NCBI GenBank assembly: GCA_016930115.1
Contig: JAFGHN010000149.1
Span: 1-8,645, forward strand
DNA length: 8,645 nt
From: Spirochaetales bacterium
Lineage (GTDB): Bacteria; Spirochaetota; Spirochaetia; ARS1246
Reading direction: 5' to 3'
Shown here: positions 1 to 6,521 of the stretch, one piece after another
Layout of the letters: every line of letters begins with the position of its first letter
How positions within the stretch are numbered: position 1 is the first letter of the stretch
Made by a program: the position numbers and the translations under genes
Notes under the pieces: generated by a model
Told to the model about the DNA's origin: nothing
Databases searched by the model: none
The model's input: the letters and a program-made list of their open reading frames with translations, nothing else

Positions 1-1065
1 AACCGCATTTCATTCACCGCAAGTTTCGCCATGGCAATGATGCGGATCACCTTGATCCCGCCGCCGGTTGAGCCTGCGCACCCGCCGATAAACATCAGCG
101 CGAAGAGCACCGCCCGGGCAAGCGCCGGCCATAGCTCGTAATCGGTCGTCACAAAGCCGGTGGTCGTAAGGATAGACGCAGCCTGAAATCCCGCGAATCT
201 AAGACTGGTGGGGAAATCGGCGTAAGCCCGCCGGTAAAGCGACAAGGCGATGATCAAGGTGGCCGCCGCGAAGATCGACAGATACACTCTCATTTCGACG
301 TTGCTGAAGATCCGCTTGAAGTTTCCCGTAATTATCCAGAAATAGAGCGCAAAGTTCAGCCCTGCGGCAATCATGAAGACGGTGATCACCACATCGATGT
401 ATGTGGAATTGCAGTGGCCGACGCTCGCGACTTTTGGTGAGAACCCGCCGGTGGCAAGAGTCCCGAAGGTGTGGGTCAGCGCGTCGAAAAGATCCATTCC
501 ACCGGCCATCAGCAACAGTGTTTCCGCGATTGTGAAAAAAAGGTAAATCGCCCAGAAGTACTTTGCGGTTCTCGCGACTTTAGGCGTTATTTTGTCCAGG
601 GTCGGTCCGGGCGCCTCGGCCTTTATGAGCCTGTATGCGCCGATCCCCATACCACCGAGCCAGTGGGTCAACGACCGCCAGAAAAGCAGGCTCTTCGGCA
701 GGGCTTCCACAGCGGTAAGGATCGATGCTCCGGTAGTGGTGTAGCCCGACGTAGTCTCAAACAAGGCATCCGTAAATTTTGGTATCGAGCCTGACAGATA
801 GAACGGCAAAGCGCTGATTAAGGAAGCCGCCAGCCAGCTTGCGGTTACAAGCAGAAAACCATCCCGGGTAGCGACCCTTCTCACCGGGTTCCTGCATGTG
901 ATGAAGACCAGGAGGGAAACCGCCAACGATACCCATCGGTATGAGAAACGAAGGGACAAGGTCGAATTCGCGGAAGTGAAGAGCGAACGCAATGGGAAAA
1001 ACCATGAAGAAGGCGACAATAAGCAACAATGCGGCGATAATTCTGAAGACGAGCTTGTAATGCAT
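1..1065 (-). pseudogene. trkH: TrkH potassium uptake membrane subunit, frameshifted, 3' end outside window
   Basis: This is the membrane channel subunit of the Trk K+ uptake system. Translation from the ATG at 1065 gives a hydrophobic N-terminal segment (MHYKLVFRIIAALLLIVAFF) that stays TrkH-like to about residue 48. Near 920-928 the TrkH sequence jumps to another frame, as if one base were inserted. The new frame runs open to the window edge and carries the filter-type loops: SGYTTTGAS, then LATGGFS, TTTGFVTTDY and GGCAGSTGGGIK. After LTHWLGGMGI (about 640-650) the text goes straight to GAYRLIKAEAPGP. About 14 residues (a hydrophobic IVL..AILPLLG-type stretch) usual at this point in TrkH are missing in frame. 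The unshifted frame stops after 102 codons, so no full-length product is expected. The start lies 2 bp after the trkA stop, so the two were one operon. Identity is secure; calling it a pseudogene depends on the indels being real. Confidence 0.85.
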
Positions 1066-1067
1066 AT

Positions 1068-2454
1068 CTATCCCGTGAAAAGAGCCTCCAGGGCAGGAAT
1101 CGAATCTTTACGGCCGATCGTTATCAGGTGATCGTTATCCTGGATGACGATATCACCATGGGGAATGATGTTTTCGCTGTTGCGGGTAATCGTGACGATC
1201 AGTGAATCCGGCGGAAGCTTGATATCCCGTATTTTTTTACCGATCGTTGCACTCAAAGCTTCAACCAGCAGTTCGATGATATCGATACTCGAGCCCGAAA
1301 TGTTATACACCCGGCGCACATTGCTCCGCCTGATATGCCTGGGAATAGTGCTTACCATGCTATCCACCGGGCTGATCGCCACGTCGACACCGAGCCGGTT
1401 GGCCATGTGAACATAGCTGCTGTTGTTCACAAGCGCTACCGTACGTTTCGTACCAGGGGTTTTCGCATACACCGCGTTGACGATGTTCATCTCCTGGTTA
1501 TTGGTGGATGCGATGAACAGGTCGGCTTTGGCCAGGTGTTCTTCCTCTTCAAACTGCTCGTCGGATATATCGGCGTTGAGCACCAGCACTTCGCGATACT
1601 TCTGTGAGAGGGTGAAGCAGACATCGTGGTCTTTCTCCACCACGGTGATGTTTCTACCCGTCGCAACCTTCCTTATCTTTCTGAAAAACCGGCCGATGAC
1701 ATGCACAGAGGCATGCTCCCGCTCGAGCAGATGCCTCAACACGTGTTCACCCATTCCGCTCCCGCCTGACACCACCACCCGTTCAAGACGGATTCTTTTT
1801 CGTCCCAACTGGTCGAAAATGCTCTCAAAGGCGCTCTCGGTGGCCAAAAGATACAGCTTGTCGTTCTCGAGAATCCGCGTTTCGCCGGTGGGTATCACGT
1901 TATCCTGTCCGCGCAGAACGACGATCACCAGGAAATCCTCGCGTATGATAGTACGCGGTTCTCCGACGGTCTTGCCGATCATAATCGATTCCTGATCAAC
2001 CGGTATGCTGCGCATCTGCATCTCGCTCTCTTCGAACAGCATGATATCGCTCACAGCACCGCGATCTATGGCCGCGCTGATCGCCTGCGCGACCTCTACC
2101 TCAGGATTCACGGCGAAGCTGATTCCGAGAAATGAATGGTTTGACCCTTCGGTTCCCGCGTAGTCGATATTTGTCACCCGGGCGATTATGTTTGGTACAT
2201 GAAACTCGTTGGCCACAATCCCGCAGCGCAGGTTATGATGTTCACTTCATCTGAATCCGTTACCGCAACAAAATGCTCGGCACGCTGGATCCCGGCCTTC
2301 AGCAACGCCTCGCGCCGGTGTCCTTCTTCCGGTACGACTATACAATCCAGGTTGTCCGAGGCAAATTTCGCTCTCTTGCGGTCGTTTTCGACAAGGGTGA
2401 CTTTCGCGAGTGAGAAGATTCTCAACAGCGGTAATCAGAAATGCAGCCGGCTCC
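1068..2454 (-). pseudogene. trkA: TrkA NAD-binding regulatory subunit of Trk system, multiply frameshifted
   Basis: This is the cytoplasmic gating subunit (two RCK_N/RCK_C units) partnering TrkH. The last ~380 codons are open from about 2219 to the TAG at 1068. They show the end of the first NAD domain (VANEFHVPNIIARV), a first RCK_C, a second Rossmann motif VVVSGGSGMG, and a closing RCK_C ending near EALFTG. The 5' part is scattered over frames: GAGCI, the likely Gly-rich nucleotide motif, at 2440-2454; FLITAVENLLTRE at 2403-2441; AKVTLVEND to AVTDSDEVNIITC in a third frame to about 2228; then a one-base shift at about 2220-2228 into IVANEF. Each piece matches the expected TrkA order. There is no usable start codon with a ribosome site before the Rossmann fold, and the 5' end overlaps the last codons of the regulator gene. 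A shortened protein from the GTG at 2216 is conceivable but would lack most of the first NAD domain. Confidence 0.85.
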
Positions 2455-3049
2455 CTATATTGGCGTTGCCGATTGCCTGAAAAACAATCATAAAAGTCGC
2501 CGGTTTGGAAGCGCTGTTTTTGAAGTAGTGGCCGCGAGTAGCTTCGAGTAAGAGGCTGTCCCCCTGTTTCAGCTTATAGGTGTTCTCTGCGATATGGTAT
2601 TCAACCTCGCCCTTTATGCAGTGAACGAACTCCTGTCCGGGATGGGTGATAGGCTCATCACCGCCTCTGCCGGGATCGAGGGTGATCAGAAAAGGCTCCA
2701 GCTGCTGATTCTGCAAACCGATGCCGAGGCTTTCCATGAGAAAGCCGTCCTTGTTGTGGCTGAGACGGCGGTGCTTTTCAACGTATACCGCGTCATGCAC
2801 TTCGTTGTCCTGGAAAAACTCGACTATCGCTACCCCAAGAGCGTTAGCGAGGGCATGGAGCGACGAGACTGTGGGTGAGTTCTTCCCCCGCTCGATGAGA
2901 CTGATCGCGTTTACGGAGAGCGAACAGCGATCCGCGAGCGCCCGCAACGTAAGTCCCCGCGCTTCACGAAACCGGCGAATCCTTGATCCGATGTCAAGCG
3001 GCGGCAAGTCTGTGCGTTTCCGGCGGCTCCCGGGTTTGTCGTTTTTCAT
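2435..3049 (-). CDS. XRE-family transcriptional regulator with C-terminal cupin domain
   Basis: The 204-residue protein has two parts. A helix-turn-helix of the XRE/Cro type lies at about residues 20-79 (IGSRIRRFREARGLTLRALA, then SVNAISLIERGKNSPTVSSL). A cupin_2 domain covers about 118-190. In the cupin, H136, E140 and H143 (HPGQEFVH) and H174 lie at metal-site positions, and N178 follows. Such proteins are DNA-binding repressors or activators whose cupin senses a small ligand. The gene is divergent from the dehydratase at 3194, so it probably controls that gene and itself, and perhaps the whole cluster. No clear Shine-Dalgarno precedes the ATG; a TAAGAT box lies only 5 bp upstream, so leaderless expression is possible. 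The last 10-15 residues (after MIVFQ) overlap remnants of trkA in another frame and may not be the ancestral C-terminus. The family call is firm; the target and ligand are unknown. Confidence 0.9.
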   Translation of the reverse strand: MKNDKPGSRRKRTDLPPLDIGSRIRRFREARGLTLRALADRCSLSVNAISLIERGKNSPTVSSLHALANALGVAIVEFFQDNEVHDAVYVEKHRRLSHNKDGFLMESLGIGLQNQQLEPFLITLDPGRGGDEPITHPGQEFVHCIKGEVEYHIAENTYKLKQGDSLLLEATRGHYFKNSASKPATFMIVFQAIGNANIGSRLHF

Positions 3050-3100
3050 GAGGTATCTTACAACAATAATTGAAGAAAAAGCAAGTAAAGTTGTCTTTGC

Positions 3101-3113
3101 ACCGGCAACCGGT
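3101..3113. promoter_or_regulatory. Inverted repeat ACCGG-CAA-CCGGT, candidate operator
   Basis: This is a perfect 5+3+5 bp inverted repeat in the 144-bp region between the divergent XRE-cupin regulator and the dehydratase. It lies upstream of the possible -10 box TAGAAT (3138-3143) for the dehydratase and close to where the regulator's own promoter should be. Symmetry and position fit a dimeric repressor site, but no site of this family is known to me with this exact sequence, so the assignment is inference. Confidence 0.35.
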
Positions 3114-3137
3114 CTGTATCAGTTCGCCGCATCATTG

Positions 3138-3143
3138 TAGAAT
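3138..3143 (+). promoter_or_regulatory. Possible -10 box TAGAAT for the dehydratase gene
   Basis: TAGAAT matches five of six positions of TATAAT and lies 50 bp before the dehydratase start codon. The sequence 17 bp upstream (TGTATC, 3115-3120) is a poor -35 element, which would fit an activator-dependent or weak promoter. It is a single-motif call only. Confidence 0.3.
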
Positions 3144-3161
3144 AGCGCCGTGTTAACAGGA

Positions 3162-3174
3162 CGGCTGAAAGCCG
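3162..3174 (+). other. Small hairpin CGGCT-GAA-AGCCG in the dehydratase leader
   Basis: This perfect 5-bp stem with a 3-nt loop lies about 10 nt before the ribosome binding site GGAGG (3184-3188). It would be in the 5' untranslated leader if transcription starts near 3150. It may be chance, an operator half, or an mRNA-stability element; nothing else in the leader suggests a riboswitch. Confidence 0.25.
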
Positions 3175-3193
3175 ATAGCAACTGGAGGTAATG

Positions 3194-4333
3194 ATGAAAG
3201 TAACCGGGTTGAAAACAATGGTGGTGGAGGCGGAGAAACCGTATGTCGGCGGAAGATATTTCCTGTTCCTTGAACTTGCCACCGACGAAGGAATCACCGG
3301 TATCGGCGAGCGTATCGCCGGGAGCGGCTATACGAACAACCTGAAAGATATCCAGACCCACGTCAGGTTGCTCGAGGAATTTGTCGGTCTGTTCGTTATC
3401 GGGCAAAACCCGCTAAACATCGAATTGATCTGGGACAACATGTACGGTACAAGGCATGACCTGCGCCACCCGAGCCTCTTCGCCACACCGGTGATCAGCG
3501 CCATCGATATGGCCCTGTGGGACATCGCCGGCAAGGCGGCCGGGATGCCGATCTATAACCTGTTGGGCGGCCGCTACCGTGAAAAAATCCGCGCCTACGC
3601 TTATATGCCGAACGAAGGCGTGGTCGAACACCCGGAGAAAGCCGGCGACGTCGCCGTCAAACTGATCGAGGAGGGAAACTCGGCGTGCAAAATCGACCCG
3701 TTCATGCCTCTGCACCCGATCCGGGACATTCCGATTTGGGAAATAGAAAATGCGGCAAAGATATTCGAGAATATCAGAAAAGCCGTGGGCAACAAGCTTG
3801 AAGTCGCCATCGGGACCCACGGCCAGCTTACTACCTACAGCGCAATTCGCGTTGCCGATTTTCTCGAACCCTACCATCCCTTTTGGTTTGAGGAACCGGT
3901 GATGCCTGAGAACATCGAAGAGATGGCGCGGGTTGCCGCCCATACCAGTATTCCCATCGCAACGGGTGAACGCCTGGTGACCAAATACGAGTTTGCGCGG
4001 GTACTGGAGAAACAGGCGGCGCAGATCATACAGCTCGATGTGGGGCAGTGCGGCGGAATCACCGAGGCGAAGAAGATAGCCGGGATGGCCGAGGCGCACT
4101 ACGCGGTCATCGCACCCCACATGTATTGCGGGCCTGTCGCCGCTGCGGCCGCCATCCAGATAGACACCTGTTCACCGAACTTCATGATCCAGGAGGCAAA
4201 CCAGGGTCCGCTGCACAAGAAGCTGTTTAAGGAACCGCTTGTGTTTGAAAACGGATTCATCATACCCCCGGAAGGGCCCGGGCTCGGTGTTGAGTTCGAT
4301 GAAGATGTGCTGGAGGCGCACCTTGTGAAGTAA
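3194..4333 (+). CDS. Mandelate racemase/enolase-superfamily dehydratase, galactonate dehydratase-like
   Basis: This is a probable acid-sugar dehydratase (379 residues). The N-terminal capping domain is at about 1-115 (TDEGITGIGER; SAIDMALWDIAGK at 102-114) and the barrel follows. K166 (ACKID) sits at the base of strand 2. E233 in WFEEP and E259 in ATGER are metal ligands. D282 (LDVGQCGG) and H309 (APHMYCGP) form the His-Asp dyad, and E334 follows in QEA. H209 in GTHGQ matches the general-acid His of galactonate dehydratase. The residue two before it, normally a metal-binding Asp, is Gly207, which is unusual. GGAGG at 3184-3188 is 5 nt before the ATG at 3194 but only 2 nt before the in-frame ATG at 3191, so 3194 is preferred. 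The gene is divergent from its likely regulator and ends 19 bp from the convergent SDR. The substrate is unknown; a cycloisomerase or racemase role is possible. Confidence 0.88.
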   Translation: MKVTGLKTMVVEAEKPYVGGRYFLFLELATDEGITGIGERIAGSGYTNNLKDIQTHVRLLEEFVGLFVIGQNPLNIELIWDNMYGTRHDLRHPSLFATPVISAIDMALWDIAGKAAGMPIYNLLGGRYREKIRAYAYMPNEGVVEHPEKAGDVAVKLIEEGNSACKIDPFMPLHPIRDIPIWEIENAAKIFENIRKAVGNKLEVAIGTHGQLTTYSAIRVADFLEPYHPFWFEEPVMPENIEEMARVAAHTSIPIATGERLVTKYEFARVLEKQAAQIIQLDVGQCGGITEAKKIAGMAEAHYAVIAPHMYCGPVAAAAAIQIDTCSPNFMIQEANQGPLHKKLFKEPLVFENGFIIPPEGPGLGVEFDEDVLEAHLVK

Positions 4334-4352
4334 CGCCGCGGCCCCCTTTTTG

Positions 4353-5111
4353 TCACCCTCTGCCGATGTACGGCATCTTGGGCGCCATGATCGTCATAAA
4401 CTGCACGTTCGCATCAAGCGGCAGATTGGCGATAAACACAATCGCCCGCGCCACATTATCGGCGTCCATCGTCGGCTCGGGGCGGAGGGACCCGTCCGCC
4501 TGCAGCACGCCCTTCGCCATCCGTGCGGTGCGATCGGTCAGGGCATTGCCGATGTCGATCTGGCTGCACAGGATATTGAACTGGCGGTTATCGAGGGAGG
4601 TCGACCTGGTTAGTCCGGTGATTGCGTGCTTCGTAGCGGTGTACGGCGCCGAGTGGAAACGAGGCACGTGGGCGGAGACCGAACCGTTGTTGATGATCCG
4701 TCCTCCCATGGGCTTCTGGTTTTTCATGATTTTGACGGCCTGCTGGGTACAGAGGAAGGTGCCGGTCAGATTGACATCGACGACAGCCTTCCACTGCTCA
4801 TAGGTCAGTTCCTCCATCGGAATAGGGGGAGCGCCGATACCGGCGTTGTTGAACAGAAGATCGAGCCGCCCGAACTCCTCCATGGTCTTCGAAAACAAGG
4901 ACTTCACCGATTCCGGATCGGTTACATCGGCGGGCACCACCAGCGCCCGGCCGCCGGCCTTTTCCGCCTCGGTCTTGGTAGTTTCCAGGGTTTCGGCGTG
5001 CCGTCCCGCCAGGACTACCGAAAAGCCGTCTTGCAACAGCGCGAGCGCGCTCCGCTTGCCGACACCTGAACCCGCGCCTGTTACGACGGCCACCTTTTTT
5101 TGTGAGCTCAT
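4353..5111 (-). CDS. Short-chain dehydrogenase/reductase (classical SDR)
   Basis: This 252-residue NAD(P)-dependent oxidoreductase has all classical SDR marks. The cofactor motif TGAGSGVG is at residues 11-18 and NNAG at 88-91. The catalytic tetrad is N114, S144, Y157 and K161 (YTATK). Arg37 just after the second strand (VVLAGRH) favours NADP(H), though not decisively. The region QIDIGNALTDRTARMAKG (184-201) is a substrate-loop sequence I recognise from one SDR branch usually annotated only as SDR oxidoreductase. AAGGAGGAA lies just upstream (AGGAGG at 5120-5125, 8 nt from ATG). The gene follows the CoA-transferase after 48 bp on the same strand, so they probably share a transcript. It ends 19 bp from the convergent dehydratase gene with no clear terminator hairpin between. 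It likely oxidises a hydroxyl or reduces a keto group on an intermediate of the local pathway. Confidence 0.92.
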   Translation of the reverse strand: MSSQKKVAVVTGAGSGVGKRSALALLQDGFSVVLAGRHAETLETTKTEAEKAGGRALVVPADVTDPESVKSLFSKTMEEFGRLDLLFNNAGIGAPPIPMEELTYEQWKAVVDVNLTGTFLCTQQAVKIMKNQKPMGGRIINNGSVSAHVPRFHSAPYTATKHAITGLTRSTSLDNRQFNILCSQIDIGNALTDRTARMAKGVLQADGSLRPEPTMDADNVARAIVFIANLPLDANVQFMTIMAPKMPYIGRG

Positions 5112-5159
5112 GCTTCATTCCTCCTTACGATCGTGACGGATACAACGTATTTCAGACAT

Positions 5160-6395
5160 TCACTTTGCCCGGGATTCCCGGTCAATGTCTTCGTTTGTGA
5201 AAATGACCTTCGTCTCTCTCAGTGCCCGGATCGCCTCCTCGCCGTATCCAAGCACCTCCCGCAGCACTTCAATCGAATGCTCACCCAATCGAGGAGCGGG
5301 AGCGTAAACTTCTCCGGGTGTTGCGGACATCCTGAAAGGCGACGCCGCAATCCTCACGGGCCCAACCCCCGGCTGATCGATCCTGGCGATCATCCGTCTG
5401 TGCGAGACAACCGGATCCTCCGCGATCTGATCGATCGTGTTGATAGGGGAGCAGGGAACGTCTTCCCTTCGCAGTATGTCCAGCCAAACTGAGGTTGTCT
5501 TCTGCCTGAATCTGGCTTCGAGGACCGGTGACAGTTCCTTCCGGTTTTCAGTTCGCAGCCCGTTTGAAGCAAACCGTTCATCGTCGATGAGTAGAGGAAG
5601 CTCGAGCACGGTACAGAAACGTTTCCATATCGCGTCATTTCCAACGGCGATGACGATCCATCCGTCTTCGGTCGGGAAGGCCTGGAAGGGAGTGATCGAA
5701 GGATGGGTCGTGCCGAGGGGACCGGGGACCTTGCCCTCAACGGTGTAACGCACAAGCGCGTTCTCCAGGATGTACAGCAGCCCGTCCACCATGGAATGAT
5801 CGATGCACTGGCCTTCGCCGGTTCTGTCGCGATGGCGCAAGGCAGCCATGATCGAGATTGCACATTGGTGCCCGGAGGTGATGTCCCCTATCGAAGTGCC
5901 GACCCGGACGGGAGCGCCGCCCTCCGGACCGCAGATACTCATCAGCCCGCTGTAAGCCTGGGCAATCATGTCGTACGCCGGATACTCCGCGTATTCCGGA
6001 GGTGTGTCATGGCCGAAACCGCAGATCGAAGCGTAAATGATCTTGCTGTTGATGGATCGGCACTCCTCGTACGAAAATCCGAGCTTTTTCATCGTGGTCG
6101 GTTTGAAGTTCTCCAGCACCACGTCTGAAACGCGGATGATATCGCGAAGTACCTCTCTTCCCTTCTCACTCTTGAGATCCAACACCAGGCTCTTTTTGTT
6201 CCGGTTGATGCTGATGAAGTAAGCGCTTTCACCGTTAACAAAAGGGCCGAACTCCCTCGCGTCGTCTCCTGAAGGCGGCTCTATATGAATGACCTCCGCC
6301 CCAAGGTCTGCGAGAATCATGGAAGTGGTGGGAGCGGCCAGCACATGGCTTAAATCTGCGACACGAACGCCTTCAAGCGCCCTGCTTTTCCCCAT
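5160..6395 (-). CDS. Class III CoA-transferase, CaiB/BaiF (formyl-CoA transferase-like) family
   Basis: This 411-residue enzyme moves CoA between carboxylic acids through an aspartyl-CoA thioester. The start LEGVRVADLSHVLAAPTTSM and LADLGAEVIHIEPP (28-41) are typical of the family, as is INRNKKSLVLDLKSEKG (63-79). The catalytic Asp is D171 in GTSIGDITSG, at the place of Asp169 of oxalate formyl-CoA transferase. Length is normal for one intact subunit of the interlocked dimer. Two in-frame ATGs exist. AGGAG at 6405-6409 directly abuts the one at 6404 but is 9 nt from the one at 6395, so 6395 is chosen. It is the first gene of a minus-strand pair with the SDR and is divergent from the isomerase pair. 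Acid substrate and CoA donor are unknown; CoA-transferases are not usual in sugar-isomerase clusters, so it may activate the acid end-product. Confidence 0.93.
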   Translation of the reverse strand: MGKSRALEGVRVADLSHVLAAPTTSMILADLGAEVIHIEPPSGDDAREFGPFVNGESAYFISINRNKKSLVLDLKSEKGREVLRDIIRVSDVVLENFKPTTMKKLGFSYEECRSINSKIIYASICGFGHDTPPEYAEYPAYDMIAQAYSGLMSICGPEGGAPVRVGTSIGDITSGHQCAISIMAALRHRDRTGEGQCIDHSMVDGLLYILENALVRYTVEGKVPGPLGTTHPSITPFQAFPTEDGWIVIAVGNDAIWKRFCTVLELPLLIDDERFASNGLRTENRKELSPVLEARFRQKTTSVWLDILRREDVPCSPINTIDQIAEDPVVSHRRMIARIDQPGVGPVRIAASPFRMSATPGEVYAPAPRLGEHSIEVLREVLGYGEEAIRALRETKVIFTNEDIDRESRAK

Positions 6396-6431
6396 TGTTC
6401 GCATCTCCTGATCATTTCATCGATTCTGCCC

Positions 6432-6460
6432 ATACTATGGCATATCCCCGCAGAGGGCAA
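6432..6460 (-). promoter_or_regulatory. Candidate sigma70-type promoter for the CoA-transferase/SDR pair
   Basis: On the minus strand TTGCCC (6455-6460) and TAGTAT (6432-6437) are separated by exactly 17 bp. Each matches four of six consensus bases. A transcript would begin near 6425, about 30 nt before the chosen start codon, leaving room for the AGGAG ribosome site at 6405-6409. Position and spacing support the call; the motifs themselves are only moderate. Confidence 0.45.
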
Positions 6461-6461
6461 T

Positions 6462-6485
6462 GGTTTTCTCGGTTGCGGGAAAACC
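6462..6485. promoter_or_regulatory. Inverted repeat GGTTTTC-N10-GAAAACC between divergent promoters
   Basis: This is a perfect 7-bp inverted repeat with a 10-bp centre. It lies directly upstream of the minus-strand -35 (6455-6460). It also overlaps a possible plus-strand -35 (TTGCGG, 6473-6478; TAATCT at 6496-6501, spacing 17). A protein bound here could control both the CoA-transferase/SDR pair and the isomerase/oxidoreductase pair. The adjoining ACCGGT (6483-6488) also occurs in the repeat at 3101-3113, weakly hinting at a shared regulator. An RNA hairpin is the alternative. Confidence 0.4.
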
Positions 6486-6521
6486 GGTATCTGTGTAATC
6501 TTTCCCCATCGAGGTCAGCTT

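Noticed and set aside
1423..1995. 190-codon plus-strand frame over trkA
   Set aside because: It is antisense to the conserved C-terminal part of TrkA and Ser/Arg-rich with no motif. The opposite strand explains the sequence.
1068..2216. A complete 382-residue TrkA starting at GTG 2216
   Set aside because: TrkA sequence clearly continues upstream in another frame, so this is the rear part of a broken gene, not a natural start. There is no ribosome site before 2216.
3191..3193. Dehydratase start at the first ATG (3191)
   Set aside because: The GGAGG ribosome site ends only 2 nt upstream. The next ATG at 3194 has a workable 5-nt spacing and fits the family's usual MKV start.
3413..4120. 235-codon minus-strand frame inside the dehydratase gene
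   Set aside because: It is antisense to a clear enolase-superfamily gene; the translation shows no family motif and it has no leader of its own.
4334..4352. Bidirectional terminator between the convergent dehydratase and SDR genes
   Set aside because: The 19-bp gap has GCCGCGGC and a short T run, but the palindrome has no loop and no proper stem, so an intrinsic terminator is not supported.
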